From assembly GCA_015179125.1 (NCBI GenBank), contig WHVA01000274.1:62001-126000 (forward strand): a stretch of DNA of 64,000 bases, read 5' to 3'. Source of the stretch: Gautieria morchelliformis. Lineage: Eukaryota; Basidiomycota; Agaricomycetes; Gomphales; Gomphaceae. The notes under the pieces are model-generated. The model was not told where the DNA came from, searched no databases, and was given only the letters and a program-made list of their open reading frames with translations. Made by a program: the position numbers and the translations under genes. Of this stretch, positions 24,032 through 35,502 are shown piece by piece. Each line of letters begins with the position of its first letter. The first letter of the stretch is position 1.

Positions 24032-26112
24032 GAGACGTTGACAAGTTCAAATCAAGAGTAGTGGCACAAGGTTATTCACAGATCCCAGGGGTCGACTATC
24101 AAGAAACATACTCACCGACAATCAGACTAACATCCATTCAACTCATCCTCACCCTCGCCTGCAAATATGACTTGGAGCTGCGACAGATCGATGTGAAGGG
24201 GGCATACCTCAATGGGAAGCTATAGGATGCTGTATACATTTGCCAGTCAGAGGGATTCATGAAGCCAGGAGAGGAGAACCTCGTATGCAGACTGAATAAG
24301 AGAATATATGGGCTGAAGCAGTCCAGGAGGGTGTGGCACGGAACTTTGAGGAGAGAGATGGAAAAGATCAGTTTTCAAGCAGGGGAGGCGGACAAAACGG
24401 TATTCTTCAGCTTCGGGGAGGGAAGCAGCATGGAGAGAGCGGGGTGGTACATGGACGATGGGCTCATCATGTCGAGTTCAAAATCTGCGATGGAAAGGAT
24501 GGTGTCAGACATCAGGGGGAGTTTTGACATACAAGACCTGGGGGACCCAACTTGTCTACTCGGCATCCAAATCGTCAGGAATTGAGAGATCGGGAGCATA
24601 CACATATCACAGCCATCATTCATTGACACCATAGCCAAAAGATTCGACATCACCGCCGGATGCACCGTGAACTCTCCCATGGGCCATAACATCAAATTAC
24701 ACACCAACACCCTTTCCAACATCACTGATTTCTCATATGCATCTATGCATCTATAATAGGCAGCTTGAATTACTGCGCAGTGGCCACTCGACCCGACGTG
24801 GCGTATGCCATCAACAAATGCGCACAATACACATCGAAGCCAAGTATCACCCACTGGGAGGCTGCCAAAAGAATAGTGAGGTACCTATTGAACACGAGGG
24901 AATATGGGATAACATACATGAGGGAAGGTGATGGAGCGATGGGATTCGCTCACAACTTAGTGGGGCACATGGACACAGACTTCGCCGGTGACAGAGACAA
25001 CCGGAAGTCCACGACAGGCTGGGTATTCTCATTCAATGGCACCCCCATCTCATGGGCCTCGAAGAAACAGAGCATGGTCAGCAGATCAACTATGGAATCG
25101 GAGGTCGTGGCAGGGTCGTTCGCCACAGCAGAGGGTATATGGCTCATCAGACTGGGAAAAGACTTCAAACATGACTCACACATCCCCGTGTTTACCGACA
25201 ACCAATCTTCCATCGCATTCTCCAATGATAGCCTCAGCAGCAGCAGCAGTAAACACATTGACGTACACTACCACTACACCAGGGAACAGATAGCGGCAGG
25301 AAACATACAACTTCGCTACATCAAAACGCTCGAAAACCCTGCCAAGGTCCTTACAAAAGTCCTATCGCTGCGCAAGCACCTCCACATCCTAGGGATACTA
25401 GGGATGCGTCGGGCTTGAGGGGGAGTGTCATGAAATCAAAAACATATATGTCTACGCCACACAAATGCACACACATTCTATACCCACACTCGAACCTTCC
25501 CTAACCTACATACACCCCCCCCCCCGAGTCCACACACGTTCACACACCCCATTCCACAACACCCTATCAACCCACGGACATGCAACTGACCCAACAACCC
25601 ATCCACCCACCCCTGAGTTGAGATAGAGCCCAAGCCTGAGACGTACTGATCTGTGGAGCAATTCTATGGCTAGTCCATCACGTACGTTCTTTCTTTCTTT
25701 CCTCCTATTTTCCTTTCTAAACATGTGCCTCTCATTTCTGATCCTCTCAATCACACACATCCTTTCCCTATCGATAAGTAAGATACGCACTCACTGCAGC
25801 ACCCGGCGCATCAACCCCCGAGCTGCGTACATGCACCTTCCCACGTACCTACACCCCTTGCGTCCTAGCTCATCCCACACTTCAGATAAATAGCTAACAC
25901 ATGTACCATATCAAGTCAGTCAATCGAACTCACCTGTTACCCATGCAAGCTTTCATCTCGAGACACATCACTTGTGCTAGACTCTATCTCACTGCGCACA
26001 TACACTGCGTAAACTATTCTCCTCAGAACAATCCTCCACTCGATTCGACTTCACTTCGAAGTCTGAATCATATCCTCACTCAATAAAATACTTAGACACT
26101 CTTACTCTTACA
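24032..26112 (+). mobile_element. Copia-3, 3' half of a Ty1/copia element
   Basis: The visible part starts abruptly at the Gypsy-1 LTR in the middle of the RT domain (VDYQETYSPTIRLTSI, 24080 region). It continues with YGLKQSRRVWHG and a YMDD box (WYMDDGLIM near 24447), then RNase H (DTDFAGDRDNRKSTTGWVFS near 24975 and KHIDVHYHYTREQIAAG near 25250). A G-rich tract and a 3' LTR follow. The protein is clearly different from Copia-1 and Copia-2, so it is another copia lineage. About two breaks are seen in the visible part. The 5' half is missing in the window. Confidence 0.88.
25426..26112 (+). repeat. 3' LTR of Copia-3
   Basis: The LTR starts TGTCATGAAATC after the run GAGGGGGAG and ends near CTCTTACA. 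It contains a C-run at 25507-25519 and a pyrimidine-rich stretch near 25690-25740. The right border is judged by the TG...CA rule only; no target duplication can be tested because the 5' end is missing. Confidence 0.65.
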
Positions 26113-26149
26113 GCCAACTTGCCATAACCCATTATGGCTCCCACCAGTC

Positions 26150-26735
26150 CGCACAACCATCCTGGAGAACAAGAAGGACGCAATCAAATATGACGAAGCC
26201 AAGTCCTCTACCAACATTTTCAAGATCCACACAGACAGCTCTAGTCATGACGGGGAGGTAGGAGCAGCGGTGGTGCTATACATTAACGGGACACAGCACA
26301 GGTCGATGCAGCAGTATCTCAGACCAGAGTCCCAACACACTGTTTATGAAGCCGAGCTAGTGGGGCTCATTCTCACAGCATCCATGATCCAAGAGTTAGA
26401 TTATATAGAGGATGCAATGATCGTGGTCAACAATCAGGCAGCAATAAAGGCCCTCCACAGCTTCCAGAGCACCTGAGGACAGTACCTTGTCGACCATTTC
26501 CTCCAATAGATGCACAAAATTGCCAAGTGGCATCGAGGCGTCCCGCTGGAGGTGTACTGGATACCAGGCCATAAGGGCATCAAAGGTAATGAGGTGGCGG
26601 ACAGGATGGCTAAGCAGGCAGCGGAAGGCTGCAGCAGCCCAGCCCACACCGTCCCCTGATGTGCAGATGTATTGGTCAGGTCACCGCACTGCCCAGGTCG
26701 TCTCCAGGCATTGCCTGGTGTTTCATGAGTAGTTC
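26150..26735 (+). pseudogene. LINE-3 fragment, RNase H domain
   Basis: The frame reads as a LINE RNase H: IHTDSSSHDGEVGAAVVLYI, then HTVYEAELVGL, NNQAAIKAL, and VYWIPGHKGIKGNEVADRMA near 26550. In-frame stops occur at about 26476 and 26507. The sequence differs from LINE-1 and LINE-2, so it comes from another LINE family. The catalytic first Asp is present (HTDSSS), but the fragment lacks RT and a poly(A) tail. It lies directly behind the Copia-3 LTR. Confidence 0.75.
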
Positions 26736-26819
26736 CAATGTGTTTGGGGTGTTTTATTATAGCAAGCTAATGAGTATGTAACTATCTTTTCGCGTTTTTT
26801 CCCCCCAGAGACCATGGGA

Positions 26820-28385
26820 AAAAGGCTAGTGGATAGTGGTCAGAAGTACCTGTACTCTGGTTAAAGGTAGTAGTCTAGAGAAGAGGGCTTAAGACAATGG
26901 TCAGAGTGTAGTCAGGTTTTGCACAAGATAGACATATGATAATTGAACTGCAGAATATACATGCGAATGTAAACTACTTATACTGAATGCTCATATGCTA
27001 ACAGCAAATGAGAAAGAGGCTGTTGTGAGTCGGGGTTAGATAGGGAGTGCACAGTCAGGATACAAATAGATGAAACACATATACAATAGAACTAAGTAGT
27101 CATACGAACATGAAACAGTGGGAAGGATGGCAGATGAAGGTAAGATAGCGGCAGTATAAACTGCGCACCCTCTAAGCGCCTATTAGTCATCTTAGGGTTA
27201 GGGTTTAGGCGGCGAAAATAGCCCGGGGAGAATTTTCAAATTTCGGTAGGACTTCCTGGTAGCTATGGTATATTACTTTGGGGCCTGATCTAAGTCCATT
27301 ATTGACTTTGGTAGTACTCTATACCCATGAAACTTTACTTTTCTGTAATGTCTGTTTGGTGTAGGGGTTATAAGTATTATCTAGATTGATGTTAGTGTGG
27401 CAGGTTTGATTCTTGAGGTATGTAGATTTTTGTTTCAACCAACAGACTTTGTGTAAATAGTTCATTGCCTATATTTTTCTGTTTTCTTTCTGTAACTTGC
27501 TGTTGCAGTTTGAATTTTTGGTATATAAAATTCACGACACACATATACTATTTTGGATGCACAAACGAGGCTTTAGTTTGCCAATCAGGACCTCCCTTGC
27601 TACGCTCGGATCCACCAATTTAATTTTGGTATTTTTCTTATTACTCATGTATACAAAAGCTTGAGCCGCATCGGAGTCTGAAGCGTCGGAGTGGGGATAT
27701 ATCCTTGTCACTGTGTCCCACAAAAAAAGAATTCAAGCTCCGCTGTTTGCTTATGTAATGCGGCAAAAATCGCCGGGACAGAAAATCGAACTTGGGTTTC
27801 CTGGACAGGGAATCATGTTTTATGAATTTTGAAATGAAAAAGTGAAAAAACATGCAATAGAAATTTTTATAAGCTTGATTTCAACAAAATAGCACCATAG
27901 AGTTGTTGAATAGTGTCTTATGGACAAACATATGGTCTTACTTTTTTTATATTTTGAGTGTCTACAATAGGGAAAGCGTTCTGGTGAGATGGCTTAGCTG
28001 GGCGCTTAGAGGGTGCGCAGTCTATACTGCCGCTATCTTACCTAGGTAAGAGAACACGCCTTGAGACCTGTATATATCTCACCCTGCATGGAGTCTTGGT
28101 TGAAAGGATTGATCCTGCATGTTCTGGGGGTAGAACGGCCTGCAAATGCATACTGGCCATAGAAACACCTAGAGGAGCTTAAACTGGGCAGGTGATGGGG
28201 ATAGTGATGAGCCATCACACCGGTTAGGGGATGTTGATCGTGTTTGATGGCATGACTACTGGTGAATGATGCAAGTAGTGAATGTCATTCAGTGAATCCA
28301 GCGAATGGCAAACAGAGCGAACATAAAGATTGAGGGATGAAAAGGGAAAATGGCGGTAACTCACTATAATAAATGGGTCATGACA
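26820..28385 (-). repeat. LTR-like repeat copy L0, split by a TIR element
   Basis: On the minus strand, 28385 down to 28044 and 27137 down to about 26820 align in order with the LTR-like block at 29826-30858. Shared phrases include TGTCATGACC at the start, TAGTTTACATTCGCATGTATATTC and ATCTTGTGCAAA. The 27138-28043 element lies between the two halves. The lower end diverges before the expected CA end. Family of origin is unresolved. Confidence 0.6.
27138..28043. mobile_element. Non-autonomous TIR DNA element (MITE-like)
   Basis: The 906-bp element has 43-bp terminal inverted repeats (27138-27180 and 28001-28043) that differ at one position; the core reads AGATAGCGGCAGTATA. If the outermost AGG/CCT is flank, a TA target duplication (27141-27142 and 28039-28040) is possible, as in Tc1/mariner-type elements. 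No transposase frame is present. A short run TTAGGGTTAGGGTTT at 27192 matches two fungal telomere units. It is inserted in LTR copy L0. Confidence 0.75.
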
Positions 28386-28569
28386 GGGATGAGGGGGGTG
28401 ACAAGAACAGGCACCAGCCAGGAATCGCAAATGACTCCAAACACGGCATAGCTTTTACCCCCCATGAGACACAGAGAGACCTCCCCCCCCCCCTAAAAGG
28501 AGAGGCCACCACGGAAGAAGCCGGTAGGAAAGGGCATCCAATAAAATTAATCCAAATTCATCCGCATAA

Positions 28570-29124
28570 CCGTATTCACGGCCATTTGTGTTCATGCAGA
28601 TGCCCTCATCAGGGGCCACAACCGCAGTATTGGCACACACGGTGAGTGTGGTGGGGGAGGTTACGGCGTTTCCGTTAGTCAAGGGGCATGCGCCACCAGG
28701 GAGTGTGCTAGTTGGGAAGAACAGGAGCAGAGGGACGTGTGGAAGCGGAATCTGACTGAGTATTATGGGTGAGAGTCTGGTGATGGGGACACAGCGAGGT
28801 TACTGAATATGCAGGTTCTAAGGAGTTAGAGGGTGAGGCATTCACTTGATAGAGGGGTGGTGGGCAAGAGTATCCGCCACCACTGTGAATGGAGAGCATT
28901 GGGAGAGGAGGAGGCCAATAAATGATTTGTCATCATAAGTGAGTCGCCAGTGAGTATGTGAGTCGCAGCAACATATTCGCTGCCCAAACATACTTTTACG
29001 CTTATTGCTTCTCGGCATCTGCTGATTCTATCCACGTATGCCGTGCAGGCACCAATTATACCTCGCTTTCTTCCTGTTTGTCTCTCTTTTTATTATTTGC
29101 CATCATACTGGTACATCAGGTTAT
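28570..29124 (+). repeat. Repeat B, left part (second copy of repeat A)
   Basis: Aligned with 10206-10760 in the same orientation, including the splice-like donor and acceptor. A related phrase (CCAATAAAAT..AT.CAAATTCATCCGC) also occurs upstream here (28538) and at 54825, pointing to a third, more distant copy of the upstream part. The frame corresponding to the 112-codon stretch of repeat A is broken here. Confidence 0.6.
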
Positions 29125-31645
29125 TGTCATGACGTGTTTATTTCTCATACTCAGGTGCTCTGTCCTGCCATTTCTCACCCCATTTCCATGTTCGTTCCGA
29201 TCGCCATTGTCGTGTTCGGCAACCGATTCTCGCTGTTCGCGCCAATTACCATAGCCACGCCGCCAAACGCACGATCGACATCTTTGGACTGACTTGGCAG
29301 TCATCGCTGGGTCTACCACCTCCTCTGCTCGACCCTCTTACGATGGTGTTCTGGTAATTGGATTGTCATGACCTGTGTATTTCCTGCACCTTGTTATCCC
29401 CATTTCCCCTTTCGCTACTCCTCCCCAGTGTTCGCTCGGCTTCGCCCTCCACCTCGACCTCTCCTCCTCTATGTCACCTCTGTTCGCCCTTCCTCGCATT
29501 TCGCCGAACAATCATTCACTGCTCGCATCATTCACCAACAGGCACACCATCAAATCACGATCGACATCCCTATCCGGCACGATGGTGTCATGACGTGTTT
29601 ATCTCCCATACTTAGAAGCTCAGTTTTCCTATTTTCTCACCCTACCTTCGTGTTCGTTCCAATCACCATTGTTATGTTCGGCAACCAACTCTCGCTGTTC
29701 GCGCCAACTACCATAGCCGCGCCGTCAAACGCACTATCGACGTCCTGAGACTGACTTGGAAGTCATCACTGGGCCTACCACCTCCTCTGCTCGACCCTCT
29801 TCCAATGGTGTCCGAATAGTTGGGTTGTCATGACCTGTGCATTTCCTGCACCTTGGTATCCCCATTTTCCCTTTCGCTACTCCTCCTCAGTGTTCGCTCG
29901 GCTTCGCCCTCCACCTCGACCTCTCCTCCCCTATGTCACCTCTGTTCGCCCTTCCTTGCATTTTGCCGAACGGCTATTCGCTGCTCGCATCATTCGCCAG
30001 CAGGCACACCATCAAAAACGATCGATACCATTCACCCGGCATGATGGTCCATCATTAACCCCATCGTCTTCTTAAATCCAACCCCATTGGGCGTTCATAT
30101 GGTCAGAGTATGTTCGCAGGACATCCCCTCCATAGGCCATGCGGAATCAACCCAGTAGACCAAGAGTCCGTGCAGGGTAGCATGTATGCGGGTCCCAAGA
30201 CATGGTTTTGTCCATAAATGCCTTCGCCACCTCTACTCTCCGTCGTTTCATGTTTTCCCTCTTCTTACATTCTATTGTATGTTTATTTCATCTATGTTGT
30301 ATCATGACTGCGCACCCCTATCCAACCCTGACTCGTGACGGCCTCTTTCCTATTCGCTGATACCTTACGAGCATTCGATATAAGTAGTTTACATTCGCAT
30401 GTATATTCCCCAGTTCAATTATCGTACGTCGTCCATCTTGTGCAAACTTGACCTCGCTGTGATCATCGTCTTGAGCCTTTCCTTGAAGATCTCTATCTTC
30501 GACCAGCCAAGGACTTAGGCATCACTGGTGAGTTCTCATACTTCATCTTCGTTACCTTAGCCTTCAAACTACTTTCTGTGCTGTTGGCGAAGGGCTCTGA
30601 AGTAGCACCTTCGCCAGCGAAGGGACCGTCGAAACTTAGACAGCCCTTCCACGATATCTTGCACATTCGTCATCAAGTGCTGCGAGCTATTTCGCTATGA
30701 CTGTAGATAGGGCGAGCCCCGTTCGGGCAACCCTCTTGTTTCGTGAACATTCATCGGTTCACTTATTTGCCGAACGGCATACTTATTCGCACAAGTTATT
30801 CGGGCATTCGCTGTGTTCACTAATACACGATATTAACGTCTAAAAACCAATCTTGACAGATGGCTCGTCAGTAACTCCATCAGCTTCTTGATCCAACCCC
30901 CTTTTGGTGTTCATATGAGCAGGGTGCGTTCGGTGGACGTCCTACCCGTAGGTCGTGTGGGATCAACCCAGTAGATGAAGAACCCGTGCAGGGCAGTGTA
31001 TATGCGGGCCCCAAGACATGATTTCGTACACAGGTGTCTTCGCCACCTTCACTCTCTGTCGTTTCATGTTCTCCCTCTTCTCTCATTCTATTGTATGTTT
31101 ATTCCATCTATGTTGTATCATGACTGCGCACCCCTATCCAACCCTGGCTCGTGACAGCCTCTTTCCTATTCGCTGATACCTTACGAGCATTCAATATAAG
31201 TAGTTTACATTCGCATGTATATTCCCCAGTTCAATTAGCATACGTCGTTCATCTTGTGCAAATTTGACCTCGCTGTGGTCATCGTCTTAAGCCTTCTCTT
31301 GGAGATTTCCATCTTCAACTAGCAGAGGACTTAGGCGCCACTGGTGAGTTCTCATACTTCATCTGCGTTACCTTAGCCTTCGAACCATTTTCTGTGCTGT
31401 TGGCGAAGGGATTGTCAAGACTGAGACAGCCCTTCCGTGAGACCTTGCACGTTACATCGTCAAGTGCCACGGGCTATTTCGCTACCACTGTAGATAGGGT
31501 GAGCCCCGTTCGGGCAACTCTCTTACCTTGTGAACATTCATTGGTTCACCTATTCGCCGAACGGCATACTTATTTGCACAAGTTATTCGGGCATTCGCTG
31601 TGTTCACTAATACACAATATTAACGCCTAAAAACCAATCTTGACA
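29125..31645 (+). repeat. Tandem array of LTR-derived blocks inside repeat B
   Basis: The array reads a-b-a'-b'-c-c'. Block pair ab (29125-29585) is repeated as a'b' (29586-30046) with a 461-bp period. Block c (30047-30858) is followed by c' (30859-31645). Both c copies end in AAACCAATCTTGACA. b' plus c (29826-30858) runs from TGTCATGACC to TTGACA and looks like one complete LTR of about 1.03 kb, the unit that L0 also matches. TGTCAYGAC at the two edges of the array (about 29125 and 31655) may be the target duplication. No coding capacity; formed probably by repeated LTR insertion plus unequal exchange. Confidence 0.55.
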
Positions 31646-31654
31646 GTTCTCAAG

Positions 31655-32325
31655 TGTCACGACCCTAAACCATTGAGCTATGAGATATGAATCTGGGGAC
31701 AGTGTAATACCCACCAGCCTGATCAACTGGAGTATGTGTAGGATGTGAAAAGAAATTTCTCTCGTTCTCTTTCCTTGATGTCTTTTTTTTTTTTTTTCCT
31801 TTTTATTCTCTGAGCATTTTTCTGATCATTTTTTGTCGCTCCACACGTAGGCTATAGTATGCGCTATGCACAAATAAAGGCATACACGAGACCCTTCTGC
31901 TTCAGGCCATTGAAACATCACTCAGTGGATTAGTAATGACATGGGTAGCCTGGATGTCAATGCTGCCATGGGAGTATGGAATTATATTCTCTCTGGAAGT
32001 AAGCATATGATCTGATACCGATCTCACCCTCCACTGCATGCATGGGCATCTGTGAAGTGTTGAGAATTTCACCCTCGAGCTTGCTCCCAGCGGCTTAAAA
32101 CCCATTGGTAACGTTGAGTTTCATGGTCATGCCACAACATGTCGGGAGTCAAAGGTTTGAGTACCTCTGAGCACTGACTACTTGAGCTGAGCTGGTACTT
32201 GATTACCCGACAAAAGCAACTGGACCATAAACTTCCACCGTGATGATCTTCCAGTCATCGTCGGCGCCACGCCTATGCCAAAGCACCATTGTTTCCTGCA
32301 CTTGATGTTACCCTGTCAGGAACAT
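31655..32325 (+). repeat. Repeat B, right part
   Basis: Aligned with 10780-11395: the blocks CTCTCGTTCTCTTTCCTT, the T run, CGCTCCACACGTAGGCTATAG, GATCTGATACTGATCTCACC-like and CAAAGCACCATTGTTTCC all occur in order. It rejoins the left part of repeat B across the LTR array. Confidence 0.65.
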
Positions 32326-33890
32326 GGTTGATCTGTTATTCCTCTTGTGAGAAGAGGCAGGGTACCTTCAATTCAGGTCATCGAGAGACATTAGACCCGC
32401 ATTCATATGCAGAGTATCCTGATCAAAAAAAAATACATGACTAGTATTGGCATAGGTTACCAAGACCAAGATTAGATGAGAAGCCCTGGGGCCAGGTACT
32501 GGGGTTTGCACTCATGCAGGGCACCACAAAAATATAAGTGTGAAAGGGAGAGTTTCTATTTTTAGAATTCATATCAGATATACCAGAATAGATTAATTCT
32601 GATTGCTCAGGGATTGGGTATCCTTCGTGCACCCCTGTGCGCGATGTATGCGTGAGCTGACTAAGCTCAGTGGAGTGAGCACGTCACCACTTGGAGTAGG
32701 TCACGTGACCGAGTCGAGGAGGAAATAGGTGATAACAGAGGAACAAGGGGAAAGCTTTCGCTCTTGGAACAGTATAGTGTAACCAGTTATAGTAGACTCC
32801 CAACCAAGAATTAGAGAAAACTATCAAGAATTAAGCTCTGTAGCTATCAAACAAGTCTACAGGTACTTCAGGGGGTGAAACAGTGTTTTTCTGGATGTTT
32901 TGTTCGTACATTTATGGTAGCTACTTATACTATAATAGTAGTTACTACCAGTGTTCAAGATAGTAAGAGAATGGGTCGGAATAATGTCCTTTGACATGGG
33001 AAATGCTCCACAGGCTGCATACAGCTGTGGGGCAGGAACAGTGATGGGGATACTTGTCCTGCTGACAAGTATCTAAGTTGGGACCTTGGAGCAGCATACA
33101 AAGCTCCTATCAACATGAAATATAGTTCGTAATCAGTGGGGCTAGTCAGGGGAATAGAATAGAAAAAAGATCTTGTGTCTCCTGTGCTGTGTGCCTACAG
33201 CAGCCTTGGCAAGGCATTTGCCATCTCTGTACCTCTCTCCTGAGGTATCTATTCAGTATGTCCATAGATAGGACTATGTACTGTGATTTCCATCGCGTCC
33301 GATGTTCCTGTATGGTACTATAAGTTCCATAGCAATATTTTCTACTGACCAGGGCCCAGCTGCCTGCTTTCCAGGGCAGGCACTGTTGCTGGTGCAGGGA
33401 TGATTGGTAATTTTCTCATGACAGCGTACCCTGGCGAGTGCATGAGATGAAAAACTGTGTTGGAAATCAGTGTGGCATACCTGCTCATAACGCACTGATG
33501 GCCTTGTCTACCATCATATGGAGGTGAGTGAGGAACAAGGCAGAGATGCCACGCGTGCTTGTTTCAACGATGAGATCAAAGTAATCGAAAGTACCAGTGT
33601 GCTCACAGACATTTGCGGTGACAGTCCTTTCGCAAGTGTGATGGCCACCCTTTCCACCCTTTCCACAACGATGCGCATGTCAACCAGAGATGATAGGCCT
33701 CAACTGCCGCAGCCAGTGCGCAAAAAGCAGTGCCGAGCAGAGACGTTTGCCACAAACTGAAAATCACAAGGCAATGGCTCGGAGAACAGCACAGCACAGT
33801 TCTATGGTGGAGTGGAGAACATGGTGCGCCATCCCCAACTCTCTTGGAAGATCAATGTACCGTGTACAGTTGCATTAGAGGATTTGCCAC
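32326..33890. other. Unassigned interval
   Basis: No domain, terminal repeat or long frame is convincing. The 33518-33760 plus frame and its antisense partners have no recognisable family. The interval could be intergenic. Confidence 0.35.
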
Positions 33891-34199
33891 TTTCATTAAT
33901 TTATGAGTCTCTGTATTTGGTTTAGTTGAATGGTCTTTTTTTGCTGAAATGGAAAATGGATTTGTGGGAGAATTATATTGCAGAGAAAAGTACGATACCT
34001 TCGTCTTACAAACCGTGTGCTGATTGGATGGATACCGGTCACGGTGTTTAAAATTTGAGAAATAAGTTTTCTGGTGGTTGTGGAACCCTGTTCAGTAAGA
34101 CTTTTGTCAATAAGAAGTGACACTAGATTAAGACGTTCTTTGTTGAGTTGAAGTAACTATACAAACCGTCAAGGGTAGAGCAGTTATACGTGGGTTACG
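33891..34199 (+). repeat. Repeat R, copy 1
   Basis: A block of about 305 bp starting TTTCATTAATTTATG that is repeated in the same orientation at 43285-43593 at high identity (shared GATGGATACCGGTCACGGTG, TTTAAAATTTGAGAAATAAG). The second copy lies directly upstream of the Helitron genes. Copy 1 is followed by a P450-like fragment. R may be a Helitron 5' end; see findings. Confidence 0.6.
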
Positions 34200-34210
34200 C
34201 GTTGATAAAC

Positions 34211-34425
34211 CCACGACCTCGTTGTCGTATAGGCCTTTTGGCATTGGATGATTCACATCCTGGACCCAAACATACACGTGTCCACTTCTCTTCTTCTAAA
34301 GTTACTTAGGCATGGCGATGCCATCCTCCATGTGTCCCTCATACAGCTTTCACATGAAATTCTTGACTATCCTGACCCATTCCCCAAAGAACCGCCCCCA
34401 GACCATTTTCTATTCTGGAAGTTCA
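34211..34425 (+). repeat. Inverted arm 1, partner at 35325-35502 plus 42059-42080
   Basis: The sequence from CCCACGACCTCG through GGCATTGGATGA and CTCATACAGCTTTCACATG recurs in reverse orientation at 35502 down to 35325 and, across the Gypsy-2 insertion, at 42059-42080. The arms are about 215 bp and highly similar; arm 2 lacks a short piece present in arm 1. Spacer before the Gypsy-2 insertion is about 0.9 kb. Confidence 0.7.
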
Positions 34426-34449
34426 TAGGGCACTCCAGCATCTACTCCC

Positions 34450-34950
34450 AGAACAGCCTGCTGCCATCACTCACATGTTCTCTGCACTCCCACACTCCAT
34501 CCCCATTGCATGGTTTGCTAGCGTGGTGGCCGTTCACCAAAATCAATCTCACAGGAAGAGACCTCGTGCTGTGGAATGAGCTTGCACAGCTGTTCACGCT
34601 GGATACGGTGGGGCGCTCAGTGCTGGGTCATGATGTACAAGCGCTCGGTAGGAGAAGCCCCTTCATCTGAGGGTACAACAGGGTGATACACGATGTCACG
34701 GACCCACTGTATATCGTGGTGCCGTTCCTCGACCAGTTGCTTCCGTGCAAAAAAAAAAAAAAAATTTCAGGTGCTACGCCGTATGGAGGCCCTTGTTACG
34801 AGGTTTCAGAGCCTAGCCTATTGGATGAAAAGAAAGCCACGTCGGGGGGGATATTATGACATTTTTGTTGGGGAAGGAAGATATGGAAGACGTGGAGGTA
34901 AGGGATAACATGCTGGTATTATTCATTAGTTATGGTTAGGTGTACTTGTA
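34450..34950 (+). pseudogene. Cytochrome P450-like gene fragment
   Basis: Reading across frames, phrases fit a fungal P450 between helices E and I in order: LFTLDTVGRSVLGHDVQAL, then YNRVIHDVTDPLYIVVPFLD, RRMEALVTRFQSL, and DIMTFLLGKEDMEDVEVRDN directly before the I-helix. Membrane anchor, I-helix oxygen groove, ExxR and the heme Cys loop are absent. A TGA follows RRSPFI (about 34668), an A-run near 34750 shifts the frame, and the frame shifts again near 34845. The fragment is truncated at both ends. Normal P450s are about 500 residues; about 150 are visible. Confidence 0.55.
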
Positions 34951-35324
34951 AAAGAGAACACTCCAGCTGAAACAACCTATTACCCTCAAAATATTTGTCC
35001 AAACTGCATATCACTAAATGTACACACAAACAAAAAGAGACATATTGTACATCTTGATACAAGTCACTTCTCCCATCACAATTTTTTTTTGGATTCAATC
35101 CACCGATTGACATTCCACTTCAGGCCACACTTTGGTTACTCCTTCTACGAATATTCGTTAATCCAGGTTAACATGTAACTTCCGATGAAAAAGAAAACTA
35201 ACTTTACGAACTTTCTTTTTAAAAGAGCAGCATCAATCGCTCTCATGATGACAATACCACAGGTATCAAAGTCAAAAAGGGGGCAAGTCAAACCACATTA
35301 ATAAGCTCATTTTTTAAACTGAGA
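34951..35324. other. Unassigned interval between P450 fragment and inverted arm 2
   Basis: AT-rich DNA without a supported frame or repeat. Nothing recognised. Confidence 0.4.
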
Positions 35325-35502
35325 GAGTCGTCCAGAATAGAAAATGGGTCAGGATAGTCAAGAATTTCATGTGAAAGCTGTATGAGGGACACATGGAGGA
35401 TGGCATCGCCATGCGTAAGTAACTTCAGAAGAAGAGAAGCGGACACACGTACGTTTGGGTCCAGGACGTGAGTCATCCAATGCCGAAAGGCCTATACGAT
35501 GA

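Noticed and set aside
27192-27206. True telomere or chromosome end
   Set aside because: Only about two and a half units, located inside a TIR element in the middle of the window.
26820-28385. Independent intergenic region around the TIR element
   Set aside because: Both sides align in order with the LTR-like block at 29826-30858, so it is one repeat copy split by the TIR element.
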